Positions 23,761 through 31,458 of a DNA stretch of 39,450 nucleotides are shown here, piece by piece. Location: positions 1 to 39,450 of the forward strand of contig CANRFT010000018.1 of assembly GCA_947629955.1 (NCBI GenBank). The letters run 5' to 3'. The notes beneath the pieces are model-generated. The model was given only the letters and a program-made list of their open reading frames with translations. It was not told the DNA's origin and searched no databases. The position numbers were made by a program, and so were the translations under genes. Source of the stretch: an uncultured Oscillospiraceae bacterium (GTDB lineage Bacteria > Bacillota > Clostridia > Oscillospirales > Oscillospiraceae). How positions within the stretch are numbered: the first letter of the stretch is position 1; every line of letters starts with the position of its first letter.

Positions 23761-24492
23761 GTGAAGTACGCGCTCATCACCGGCGGCAGCCGGGGCATCG
23801 GGGCCGCCACAGCCCGGGAGCTGGCCCGCCGGGGCTGGGGGGTGGCCATCGGCTGCCTCCACAGCGGGGAGAGGGCCCTGGCTCTGGCGGAGGAGCTGTC
23901 CGCCCTTGGCGTGCCGGCTCTGGCCGTCCGGGCCGATGTGGCCGACCGGGAACAGGTGGAGAGAATGGTTGACAATGTGTTAAAAGAATTTTGTCAACTT
24001 GACAGTTTGATTTGCAGCGCCGGCCTCTCTCACGTGGGACTTATCAGTCAAATCGACGAATCGGATTGGCGCCGGCTGTTCGCCGTCAATGTGGACGGAG
24101 TCCACCACTGTTGCCGGGCGGTGCTGCCCCACATGCTGGAGCGGAAGGCGGGCAGCATCGTCACCCTTTCCTCCATGTGGGGGCAGGTGGGGGCCTCCTG
24201 CGAAGCCGCCTACTCCGCCACCAAAGGGGCGGTGATCGCCTATACCAAGGCCCTGGCTAAGGAACTGGGGCCCTCCAACATCCGGGTGAACTGCGTGGCG
24301 CCGGGGGTCATCGACACCGACATGAACGCCCATCTATCCCCCGAGGATATGGCCGCCCTGGCGGAGGAGACCCCCTTGGGCCGCATCGGCACGGCAGAGG
24401 AGGCGGCCAGGGCCGTCGCGTTCCTGGCAGGGGAGGAGTCCTCCTTCCTCACCGGGCAGGTGATCGCCCCCAACGGCGGGCTGGTCGTCTGA
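23761..24492 (+). CDS. Short-chain dehydrogenase/reductase (FabG/YmfI-like)
   Basis: The 243-residue protein is a classical SDR. It has the NAD(P) motif ALITGGSRGIGAATARELA, the NNAG-type stretch (here ICSAGLSHVG), the catalytic Ser in IVTLSSMWGQVG, Tyr and Lys in AAYSATKGA (YxxxK), and NCVAPGVIDTDM plus SSFLTGQVIAPNGG at the end. The start is a GTG at 23761 with AAGGAGG seven bases upstream. 3-oxoacyl-ACP reductase and EF-P 5-aminopentanone reductase (YmfI) share these motifs; no fatty-acid genes or efp are nearby, so I leave the substrate open. It is in one transcript with fhs and ends at a terminator. Confidence 0.88.
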   Translation: MKYALITGGSRGIGAATARELARRGWGVAIGCLHSGERALALAEELSALGVPALAVRADVADREQVERMVDNVLKEFCQLDSLICSAGLSHVGLISQIDESDWRRLFAVNVDGVHHCCRAVLPHMLERKAGSIVTLSSMWGQVGASCEAAYSATKGAVIAYTKALAKELGPSNIRVNCVAPGVIDTDMNAHLSPEDMAALAEETPLGRIGTAEEAARAVAFLAGEESSFLTGQVIAPNGGLVV

Positions 24493-24504
24493 GCCGCGGT
24501 GTAC

Positions 24505-24532
24505 AAAACCGCCCCGAAAACGGGGCGGTTTT
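24505..24532 (+). terminator. Terminator of fhs-SDR
   Basis: Twelve-pair stem (24505-24516 with 24521-24532), four-base loop, ending in TTTT. Confidence 0.88.
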
Positions 24533-24618
24533 CCCGTCTCAGGGGAAATTTGAGCATTTCCCGTCACAATACCGCAGGGAAAGGCTGGTTATGGAAACGT
24601 CCTTGTGCAGTTTTACGG

Positions 24619-24647
24619 TTGACAATGGAGGGGGGCGACCATATAAT
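24619..24647 (+). promoter_or_regulatory. Consensus promoter of the branched-chain amino acid transporter operon, within an inverted repeat
   Basis: TTGACA (24619-24624), 17 bases, TATAAT (24642-24647): both boxes match consensus perfectly. TTGACAAT (24619-24626) and ATTGTCAA (24646-24653) form a perfect eight-base inverted repeat that covers both boxes, so a repressor bound there would block RNA polymerase. Confidence 0.9.
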
Positions 24648-24652
24648 TGTCA

Positions 24653-24715
24653 ATATCTTTGGGAGTGGGCGGCGCCCGCTCAGCGCCCCCAATCGGGGGC
24701 GCGCTCCGAAGATAT
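24653..24715 (+). promoter_or_regulatory. Structured leader of livJ (three-way junction)
   Basis: The outer stem pairs ATATCTT (24653-24659) with AAGATAT (24709-24715), extended by GGAG with CTCC. Inside are a small hairpin (GGGC 24667-24670 with GCCC 24674-24677) and a perfect eight-pair hairpin (24683-24690 with 24695-24702). No T-run follows. It fits no riboswitch class I know. Confidence 0.6.
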
Positions 24716-24749
24716 CCCAGGATAACTGAACTTATAGGAGGAAATTGCA

Positions 24750-26021
24750 ATGAAAAAGAGCATCATCCGCTTCCTTTCCCTGGCGCTGGCGCTTGTCATG
24801 GTGCTGGCCCTGTGCGCCTGCGGCGGCGAGACCCAGCAGGGTCCCGGCCCTGCTGAGAACCCCAACACCGAGGCTCCCGCCACCGAGCCTGCTGACGACG
24901 GCGGCAATGAGCCCGCCGGTGACGAGCCCTCCGGCGGCGACAACGAGCCCGCCGGCGAGGCCAGCGGCACCTTCAAGCTGGGCGGCATCGGCCCCATGAC
25001 CGGCGGCGCGGCCCAGTACGGCATGGCCGCCATGACCGGCGCCCAGATCGCCGTGGACGAGATCAACGCCCTGGGCGGCCCCGTCCAATTTGAGTTCAAG
25101 GCGGAGGACGACGTGAACGTGACCGACACCGCCATCAACGCCTACGGCCGCCTGAAGGACTGGGGTATGCAGGTCCTGGTGGGCTGCGTCACCACCACCC
25201 CCTGCATCTCCGTGGCCCAGGAGGCCAACACTGACCGCATCTTCGCCCTGACCCCCTCCGCCTCCTCCACCGACGTCACCGCCGGCAGGGACAATATGTT
25301 CCAGATGTGCTTCACCGACCCCAACCAGGGCCTGTCCGGCGCGGAGTATATCAAGACCAACTTCCCCGACGCCAAGATCGCCGTCATCTATAAGAACGAC
25401 GACGCCTATTCCGTGGGCATCCGGGACGCTTTCGCGGGCCAGATGGGCGACTCTATCGTGTACGAGGGCACCTTCACCGATGACACCCAGACCGACTTCT
25501 CCGTCCAGGTGGCCGCCGCCAAGGACGCCGGCGCCGACGTGGTCTATCTGCCCATGTACTATCAGCCCGCCACCGTCATCCTGAACCAGGCCAAGGCCAT
25601 CGGCTACGCCCCCACCTTCATCGGCGTGGACGGCATGGACGGCATCCTGGACCAGGAGAACTTTGACGCCTCCCTGGCCGAGGGCGTGCTGGTCATGTCC
25701 CCCTTCGCCGCCTCCTCCACCGATGAGCTGACGGTCAATTTTGTGGCCGAGTATCAGAAGCGGATGGGCCAGCTGCCCAACCAGTTCGCCGCTGACGGCT
25801 ACGACTGCGTGTATGCCATCTACAACGCCATCCAGGCCGCCGGCCTCACCGCCGATATGTCCACCGCCGACATCTGCGAGGCCCTCATCGCCACCTTCAC
25901 CTCTGACAGCTTCAGCTACTCCGGCCTGACCGGACAGGGCATGACCTGGAGCACAAACGGCGAGGTCACCAAGCTGCCCATGGCCTTCCTGATCAAGGAC
26001 GGCGTGTACACCACTCCCTGA
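24750..26021 (+). CDS. livJ: Branched-chain amino acid ABC transporter, substrate-binding lipoprotein
   Basis: This is the extracellular binding protein of a LIV-type importer. The signal ends in the lipobox LALCAC, so Cys24 would be lipid-modified. A flexible linker rich in Pro, Glu, Gly, Asp and Ala covers about residues 25-70. The binding domain starts TFKLGGIGPMTGGAAQYG, followed by AAMTGAQIAVDEINALGG, FALTPSASSTDVT, MCFTDPNQG, AKIAVIYKNDDAYSVGI, the type I periplasmic-binding fold of the Leu/Ile/Val family. The ATG follows AGGAGG. The ligand could be another amino acid or amide. It is first in the livJHMGF operon, and two hairpins separate it from livH. Confidence 0.93.
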   Translation: MKKSIIRFLSLALALVMVLALCACGGETQQGPGPAENPNTEAPATEPADDGGNEPAGDEPSGGDNEPAGEASGTFKLGGIGPMTGGAAQYGMAAMTGAQIAVDEINALGGPVQFEFKAEDDVNVTDTAINAYGRLKDWGMQVLVGCVTTTPCISVAQEANTDRIFALTPSASSTDVTAGRDNMFQMCFTDPNQGLSGAEYIKTNFPDAKIAVIYKNDDAYSVGIRDAFAGQMGDSIVYEGTFTDDTQTDFSVQVAAAKDAGADVVYLPMYYQPATVILNQAKAIGYAPTFIGVDGMDGILDQENFDASLAEGVLVMSPFAASSTDELTVNFVAEYQKRMGQLPNQFAADGYDCVYAIYNAIQAAGLTADMSTADICEALIATFTSDSFSYSGLTGQGMTWSTNGEVTKLPMAFLIKDGVYTTP

Positions 26022-26059
26022 CCGGCGCCTTTTTCGGACAATCTAAACATTCAGAGCGA

Positions 26060-26143
26060 GCTGCCGGGGAGTTTTCCCCGGCAGCCACTCCCGTTTCTAT
26101 GGCAGAGACGCGGACGGGACCCGTCCGTGTCTTTGCCATAGAA
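26060..26143 (+). other. Two strong hairpins between livJ and livH
   Basis: Hairpin one is an 11-pair stem (26060-26070 with 26075-26085). Hairpin two is an imperfect stem of about 20 pairs (TTCTATGGCA 26095-26104 with TGCCATAGAA 26134-26143, and an inner GGACGG/CCGTCC). Neither has a T-run. In binding-protein operons such structures usually protect the first cistron's mRNA and lower downstream expression; that is inference here. Confidence 0.7.
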
Positions 26144-26192
26144 GCGAGACATGAGGAAAGAGAAACGAGAACAAGAAACGCGAGGTGACTGT

Positions 26193-27071
26193 ATGGTATT
26201 CTTCTCCTATCTGATCAGCGGGATCAGCTTAGGTAGCGTGTACGCCATCATCGCCCTGGGCTACACCATGGTGTACGGCATCGCCAAGATGCTGAACTTC
26301 GCCCACGGCGACGTGATCATGGTGGGCGGCTACATCTGCTACTGCGCCATGACCTATCTGGGCCTGCCCGCCATCGCGTCCATCCTGCTGTCCATGGTGG
26401 TGTGCACGGTGCTGGGCGTGGTCATCGAGGGGCTGGCCTACCGGCCCCTGCGGCAGGCGGGCTCCCTGGCGGTGCTGATCACCGCCATCGGCGTCAGCTA
26501 CTTTTTGCAGAACGCCGCTCAACTCATCTGGGGCGTCACCCCCAAGATCTTCACCTCCGCCGTTTCCTTCCCCCTGCCCCAGGGACTCACCGACCTGGGC
26601 ATCAGCAGCGAGGCCATCGTCACCGTGGTGAGCTGCGTGGTCATCATGATCGCCCTGACCCTGTTCGTCAACCACACCAGGATGGGCAAGGCCATGCGGG
26701 CCTGCTCCGAGGACAAGGGCGCGGCCCAGCTCATGGGCATCAACGTGAACCGTACCATCTCGGTGACCTTCGCCATCGGCTCCGCCTTGGCGGCCATCGC
26801 CGGCGTGCTGCTGTGCTCCTCCTACACGACCCTGATGCCCACCACCGGCTCCATGCCGGGCATCAAGGCCTTCACCGCCGCCGTGTTCGGCGGCATCGGC
26901 TCCATCCCCGGGGCCTTCATCGGCGGGCTGCTGCTGGGCATCATCGAGGCCATGGCCAAGGCCTATATCTCCACCAACCTGGCCAACGCCATCGTGTTCG
27001 CCGTGCTGATCGTGGTGCTGCTGGTGCGTCCCTCCGGTCTGTTGGGCAAGTATGTGCCCGAGAAAGTGTGA
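26193..27071 (+). CDS. livH: Branched-chain amino acid ABC transporter permease LivH
   Basis: This integral membrane subunit has 292 residues and about eight transmembrane helices. The start VFFSYLISGISLGSVYAIIALGYTMVYGIAKMLNFAHGD is the signature of LivH proteins. A cytoplasmic loop TRMGKAMRACSEDKGAAQLMGINVNR, the conserved contact for the ATPase, follows at about 160-190, and the C terminus has GGIGSIPGAFIGGLLLGIIEA. The ATG at 26193 follows GAGGTGA; 14 in-frame residues upstream are basic and unlike the family. It pairs with LivM to form the channel. The call is secure. Confidence 0.95.
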   Translation: MVFFSYLISGISLGSVYAIIALGYTMVYGIAKMLNFAHGDVIMVGGYICYCAMTYLGLPAIASILLSMVVCTVLGVVIEGLAYRPLRQAGSLAVLITAIGVSYFLQNAAQLIWGVTPKIFTSAVSFPLPQGLTDLGISSEAIVTVVSCVVIMIALTLFVNHTRMGKAMRACSEDKGAAQLMGINVNRTISVTFAIGSALAAIAGVLLCSSYTTLMPTTGSMPGIKAFTAAVFGGIGSIPGAFIGGLLLGIIEAMAKAYISTNLANAIVFAVLIVVLLVRPSGLLGKYVPEKV

Positions 27072-27081
27072 GGCGGCCGGT

Positions 27082-28146
27082 ATGAAGAATCTGAAAAAAA
27101 CCACAAAGGTGGATTTCGCCACCTACATCGGCGTGACCCTGGCCTTCCTCATCGTCTCCGTCCTCCAGGGCCGGGACATGCTGACCAACGCCATGGCATC
27201 CTGGCTGGTGCCCGTGTGCTGCTTCATCGTCATGGCCGTGTCCCTGAACCTGGTGGTGGGCATCTCCGGTGAGCTGTCCCTGGGCCACGCGGGCTTCATG
27301 AGCATCGGCGCCTTCTCCGGCATCGTGGCCAGCATGAGCCTGTCCGAGGCCATCCCTCTCGCCCCTCTGCGCCTGGCGGTGGCCATGGTGGTGGGCGCGG
27401 CCTGCGCCGCCGTGGCGGGCTTCCTCATCGGCATCCCGGTGTTGCGGCTTCGGGGCGACTACCTGGCCATCGTCACCCTGGCCTTCGGCCAGATCATCAA
27501 GGACCTGATCACCTGCCTGCTGGTGGGCTATGACAAGCGAGGCCTCCACTTTGTCTTCAACCTGGACGGCCTGCGCTCGGTGAACGACCTCCACTTAGAG
27601 GAGGGCGGCGTGGCCATCATCAAGGGGGCCCAGGGGGCCGTGGGCGTCACCAAGCTTGCCTCCTTCCCCGCGGGGTATATCCTGGTGATGATCGCCCTGG
27701 TGGTGGTGCTGAACATGATCCGCAGCCGCACCGGCCGGGCCATCATGGCCTGCCGGGATAACCGCATCGCCGCTGAGAGTGTGGGCATCAACGTGACCAA
27801 GTACAAGATGATCGCCTTCGTGGTGTCCGCCGCCCTGGCCGGAGCGGCCGGGGCCCTGTTCGGGTTGAGCTACAGCGGTCTGGCGTCCAGCCGGTTCGAC
27901 TTCAACACCTCCATCATGGTGCTGGTGTACGTGGTACTGGGCGGCCTGGGCAACATCTGGGGCTCGGTCATCGGGGCCGCGGTGCTGTATATCCTGCCGG
28001 AGGCTCTGCGGGAGTTCGCCGACTACCGGATGCTGATCTACGCCATCGTGCTGATCCTGGTGATGCTGGCCACCAACAACGACCAACTCAAGGCCCTGGT
28101 GGGCCGGATCATCCCCAGGCGGAAGGAGGCGGAGACCAATGGCTGA
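27082..28146 (+). CDS. livM: Branched-chain amino acid ABC transporter permease LivM
   Basis: The second permease subunit has 354 residues and roughly ten hydrophobic helices. Typical landmarks are NLVVGISGELSLGHAGFMSIGAFSG, IPVLRLRGDYLAIVTLAFGQI, and SRTGRAIMACRDNRIAAESVGINVTKYKM, the ATPase-facing loop, then YVVLGGLGNIWGSVIGAAVL. I start at the ATG at 27082 (GAGGCGG upstream), 10 bases after the livH stop, rather than the ATG at 27052 inside livH. Its stop overlaps the livG start by eight bases. The call is secure; the start is likely. Confidence 0.95.
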   Translation: MKNLKKTTKVDFATYIGVTLAFLIVSVLQGRDMLTNAMASWLVPVCCFIVMAVSLNLVVGISGELSLGHAGFMSIGAFSGIVASMSLSEAIPLAPLRLAVAMVVGAACAAVAGFLIGIPVLRLRGDYLAIVTLAFGQIIKDLITCLLVGYDKRGLHFVFNLDGLRSVNDLHLEEGGVAIIKGAQGAVGVTKLASFPAGYILVMIALVVVLNMIRSRTGRAIMACRDNRIAAESVGINVTKYKMIAFVVSAALAGAAGALFGLSYSGLASSRFDFNTSIMVLVYVVLGGLGNIWGSVIGAAVLYILPEALREFADYRMLIYAIVLILVMLATNNDQLKALVGRIIPRRKEAETNG

Positions 28147-28987
28147 GCAGAAGAGATTCGAGAAGGGCAAAATGGTCCCGGTGCCCAGCCACTCCATCAT
28201 CCCGGAGCGGGACTTGGACAAAAGCCCCATCCTGGAGTGCAGCCACTTGGGGATCGACTTCGGCGGCCTGCGGGCGGTGGACGAGTTCAACATCACCATC
28301 GGCCGCACCGAGATCGCCGGGCTCATCGGTCCCAACGGCGCGGGCAAGACCACGGTCTTCAACCTGCTGACCAAGGTGTATCAACCCACGAGAGGGACCA
28401 TCCTGCTGGACGGGCTGGACACCGCCGGCAAGATCACCGCTCAGATCAACCGCATGGGCATCGCCCGGACCTTCCAGAACATCCGGCTGTTCTCCAATTT
28501 GAGCGTGGAGGACAACGTGAAGATCGGCCTCCACAACCAGGAGAAGTATTCCGCCCTCACCGGGGTGCTCCGGCTGCCCAAGTACTGGCGGCAGGAGAAG
28601 GCCGCCCACGAACGGGCCCTGGAGCTGCTGTCCATCTTCGACATGCAGGACCTAGCCAGCCATCAGGCGGGCTCCCTGCCCTACGGCGCCCAGCGGCGGC
28701 TGGAGATCGTCCGGGCCCTGGCCACCAACCCGTCCCTGTTGCTGCTGGACGAGCCGGCGGCGGGCATGAACCCCTCCGAGACCGCCGAGCTGATGGAGAA
28801 CATCGTGAAGATCCGGGACACCTTCCAAATCGCAGTGCTGCTCATCGAGCACGATATGTCCCTGGTCATGGGCATCTGCGAGGGCATCTGCGTGCTGAAC
28901 TTCGGCCGGATCATCGCCAAGGGCACCGCCGAGGAGATCCAGGCCAACCCCGCGGTCATTGAGGCCTACCTGGGCAAACAGCAGTGA
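28139..28987 (+). CDS. livG: Branched-chain amino acid ABC transporter ATP-binding protein LivG
   Basis: One of the two ATPases of the importer, 282 residues. Walker A is LIGPNGAGKTTVFNLLT, the Q-loop region GIARTFQNIRLFSNLSVEDNV, the signature PYGAQRRLEIVRALA (the family's variant of LSGGQ), Walker B LLLLDEPAAGMNP and the switch His in LLIEHDMSLVMG. About 30 extra N-terminal residues precede the usual ABC start. The gene overlaps livM by eight bases, so translation is coupled. LivG and LivF form the cytoplasmic ATPase pair. Confidence 0.96.
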   Translation: MAEQKRFEKGKMVPVPSHSIIPERDLDKSPILECSHLGIDFGGLRAVDEFNITIGRTEIAGLIGPNGAGKTTVFNLLTKVYQPTRGTILLDGLDTAGKITAQINRMGIARTFQNIRLFSNLSVEDNVKIGLHNQEKYSALTGVLRLPKYWRQEKAAHERALELLSIFDMQDLASHQAGSLPYGAQRRLEIVRALATNPSLLLLDEPAAGMNPSETAELMENIVKIRDTFQIAVLLIEHDMSLVMGICEGICVLNFGRIIAKGTAEEIQANPAVIEAYLGKQQ

Positions 28988-29000
28988 GGAGGGCGCCGCT

Positions 29001-29702
29001 ATGCTGAAAGTCAACGACATCAACGTGTACTACGGCGCCATCCACGCCATCAAGGGCGTCTCCTTCGAGGTGAACGACGGCGAGGTGGTCACCCTCATCG
29101 GCGCCAACGGCGCGGGCAAGTCCACCATCCTGAACACCGTGTCCGGCCTGCTCCGGTCCCGCACCGGCTCCGTGGAGTTCCTGGGCAAAAACCTGGGCAA
29201 TGTGCCCGCCCACAAGATCGTGGACATGGGCATCGCCCACGTGCCCGAGGGCCGGCGGGTGTTTCTCCAGATGACGGTGGAGGAGAACCTGGAGATGGGG
29301 GCCTTCACCCGGCCCAACGCCGGCGTGGCCGGCCACCTGGAGCGGGTGTACGAGCAGTTTCCCCGGCTGAAGGAGCGCCGCCGCCAGATCGCCGGCACCC
29401 TGTCCGGCGGCGAGCAGCAGATGCTGGCCATGGGCCGGGGCCTCATGTCCGACCCCAAGCTGCTGATGCTGGACGAGCCCTCCATGGGCCTGGCCCCCAT
29501 CCTGGTGGAGCAGATCTTCGACATCATCAGGGAGCTCCACAAGGCGGGCACCACCATCCTGCTGGTGGAGCAGAACGCCCGGATGGCCCTGTCCGTGGCC
29601 GACCGGGGCTACGTGCTGGAGACGGGCAAGATCGTCACCACCGGCGCGGGCTCCGATCTGCTCAACGACGAGGCTGTAAAGAAGGCCTATCTGGGCGGTT
29701 AA
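29001..29702 (+). CDS. livF: Branched-chain amino acid ABC transporter ATP-binding protein LivF
   Basis: The second ATPase, 233 residues, the normal length. It shows KVNDINVYYGAIHAIKGVSFEV, Walker A LIGANGAGKSTILNTVSG, the LivF-specific GIAHVPEGRRVFLQMTVEENLEMGAF, the signature TLSGGEQQMLAMGRGLM, Walker B LLMLDEPSMGLAP and the switch His position replaced by Gln in LLVEQNARMAL, as is usual for LivF. The ATG at 29001 follows GGAGG with 13 bases between stop of livG and start. A terminator ends the operon. Confidence 0.96.
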   Translation: MLKVNDINVYYGAIHAIKGVSFEVNDGEVVTLIGANGAGKSTILNTVSGLLRSRTGSVEFLGKNLGNVPAHKIVDMGIAHVPEGRRVFLQMTVEENLEMGAFTRPNAGVAGHLERVYEQFPRLKERRRQIAGTLSGGEQQMLAMGRGLMSDPKLLMLDEPSMGLAPILVEQIFDIIRELHKAGTTILLVEQNARMALSVADRGYVLETGKIVTTGAGSDLLNDEAVKKAYLGG

Positions 29703-29723
29703 AGAAGCGCATGAAGCATGACA

Positions 29724-29757
29724 GAGGGTCCATCCCCGCGGATGGGCCCTCTTTTTT
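29724..29757 (+). terminator. Terminator of the liv operon
   Basis: Twelve-pair stem with one G-T pair (29724-29735 with 29740-29751), four-base loop, then six T. Confidence 0.92.
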
Positions 29758-29864
29758 CGGCGCGCGCTGCCGGGCGGGCATTCTGAAATTTTCTCACTGC
29801 CCCGTGGTTTTTCCCCTTGAAACCGTAGTATATAGGTGAGCGCTCGGAAAGGAGCTGGTACCCG

Positions 29865-30419
29865 ATGATCGACGACAAAAGCATCATCGACCTGTTTTTT
29901 GCCCGTTCGGAGAAGGCACTGGCGGAGCTTGACGGGAAATACGGGAAGCTGTGTCACACCCTCTCACTCAATATCCTGAATAACCGCCAGGACGCGGAGG
30001 AGTGCGTGAACGACGCTTACCTGGGCATCTGGAACGCGATCCCGCCGGCGCGGCCCGACCCCCTGCGGGCCTATGTCTGCAAAGTCGTCCGGAACGTCTC
30101 GCTGAAGCTTTACCACAGAAGGGGCGCGGAAAAGCGGAACAGTGTGTATGATGTGGCACTGCGGGAGCTTGAGGACTGCCTGCCTGCGCCGGATACCGTG
30201 GAGGCGGAGGGGCGGGAACTGACCCGCGCCATCGAGGGATTCCTGGACAGTCTGCGGGAGGAGAACCGGATCATCTTTCTGCGCCGGTACTGGTTCTCCG
30301 ACAGCTACGCGGAGATCGCCGCGCGGACAGGCATTCCCGAAAAGAGCGTCTCCATGCGCCTGGTCCGCATCCGAAAACAGTTGAAACGATACCTGACGGA
30401 AAGGGAGGTCTATGTATGA
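29865..30419 (+). CDS. ECF-type sigma-70 family RNA polymerase sigma factor
   Basis: The 184-residue protein has region 2 at about 20-85 (LDGKYGKLCHTLSLNILNNRQDAEECVNDAYLGIWNAIPP, RAYVCKVVRNVSLKLYHR) and region 4 at about 120-180 (FLDSLREENRIIFLRRYWFSDSYAEIAARTGIPEKSVSMRLVRIRKQLKRYL), which ends in a helix-turn-helix. There is no region 1 or 3. AAAGGAG precedes the ATG. The stop overlaps the next start (ATGA), and the next gene has the build of an anti-sigma factor, so the pair acts as a unit. A TTGAAACCGTAG...TATATAGG stretch at 29,818-29,838 may be its own promoter, but I cannot assign boxes with confidence. Confidence 0.93.
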   Translation: MIDDKSIIDLFFARSEKALAELDGKYGKLCHTLSLNILNNRQDAEECVNDAYLGIWNAIPPARPDPLRAYVCKVVRNVSLKLYHRRGAEKRNSVYDVALRELEDCLPAPDTVEAEGRELTRAIEGFLDSLREENRIIFLRRYWFSDSYAEIAARTGIPEKSVSMRLVRIRKQLKRYLTEREVYV

Positions 30420-31354
30420 ACACGAAAACATTTTCAGAGGCGTTGGGTGAGATCGACGGCAAGTACATCGAAAGCGCCATCTCCTATCAGGCGGAACGGT
30501 CGTACTTCTCTCCTACCAGGCGCTGGCTGCTCCCCCTGGCGGCCGCCATCATGACCCTTCTCCTGGTGGGGACGGCCGCGGCAGCCGCCATCATGCTCAG
30601 GGACCTGTGGATCCAAAAGCCCTCCGTCGATCCGGTGGAGGTCGTGCGGTCCGCCCTGGAAAATCAGGCCGGTAAGGAGTACACCCTGAACATCGAAGTG
30701 AACAGCGTGGAGATCGACGAGGCGGAGACCGCGCAGGTGCGGGAGCGGTTCATCAAGGGGATCATCGCGGACCGGCGGGGCTGGAGCGACGAGTATCTGG
30801 CCGGGCATTTCCTGGTGGTGCGGGCCGACTACTACGCCGAGTACGACCACACCCAGACCACCCGGGCTGACGGCGAAGTCACCATGTATTTTTACCTGAC
30901 GCAGGACGCGGACAGCGGGGACTGGACCATCGTGGACAACTCCGGCAACGTGAACTGGTCGGAGGACGATTCCCCCGCGGCCGGCGCCCCGGCGGCCCAA
31001 ACCGTGGAGGAGCAGTTGTTCGCCTATCTGTCGGATCTGTACAACCGGGCCTATTCCCCCTACTATGACGGTCTGCGCTACCAGATCGACGATTACGAGG
31101 AGACCACGGACGGGGATACCGTCACCGCCACCTTCCTCTGGACGATGTACTATCTCGGCAAGGGATGGGACGTGGGGGCAGACGAGGGCGTGGAGCAGCA
31201 GGTGAGCCAGTCCCTCCAGGCCAAAGCTGTGGTGGACGAAAACGGCGCCATTGTCCCTGAGACCATCTCTGTTCTTGCGGATGAACGCGCTGTCGGTGAC
31301 CCGGTTTACAGCACCTCAATTGAAGAAACCTTCCCGGATCAGCTTGGGGATTGA
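30416..31354 (+). CDS. Membrane protein, probable anti-sigma factor of the adjacent sigma
   Basis: The 312-residue chain has an N-terminal cytoplasmic part (about 1-38: LGEIDGKYIESAISYQAERS, a segment common in sigma-linked membrane proteins of Clostridia), one transmembrane helix (WLLPLAAAIMTLLLVGTAAAAAIM) and a large outer domain with alternating beta strands rich in acidic residues. No known ligand-binding or protease-site motif stands out. Because it is translationally coupled to the ECF-type sigma, I infer that the inner segment holds the sigma factor and the outer part senses a signal. A very long hairpin follows. It could also be an accessory effector. Confidence 0.75.
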   Translation: MNTKTFSEALGEIDGKYIESAISYQAERSYFSPTRRWLLPLAAAIMTLLLVGTAAAAAIMLRDLWIQKPSVDPVEVVRSALENQAGKEYTLNIEVNSVEIDEAETAQVRERFIKGIIADRRGWSDEYLAGHFLVVRADYYAEYDHTQTTRADGEVTMYFYLTQDADSGDWTIVDNSGNVNWSEDDSPAAGAPAAQTVEEQLFAYLSDLYNRAYSPYYDGLRYQIDDYEETTDGDTVTATFLWTMYYLGKGWDVGADEGVEQQVSQSLQAKAVVDENGAIVPETISVLADERAVGDPVYSTSIEETFPDQLGD

Positions 31355-31394
31355 GCCGTCCCCGTTTCGCTCCGGCGCTGACGACTGCGTATAA

Positions 31395-31441
31395 AAGAGG
31401 GGCCTGCCGCAAAACGCGCTGTTTTGCGGCAGGCCCCTCTT
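31395..31441. terminator. Bidirectional terminator between anti-sigma and the deacetylase-like gene
   Basis: A perfect 21-pair stem (31395-31415 with 31421-31441) and five-base loop. On the minus strand TTTT follows, ending the leftward cinA unit; it also lies just after the plus-strand sigma/anti-sigma unit. Confidence 0.9.
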
Positions 31442-31458
31442 GCGTATTTGAAGCTGAT

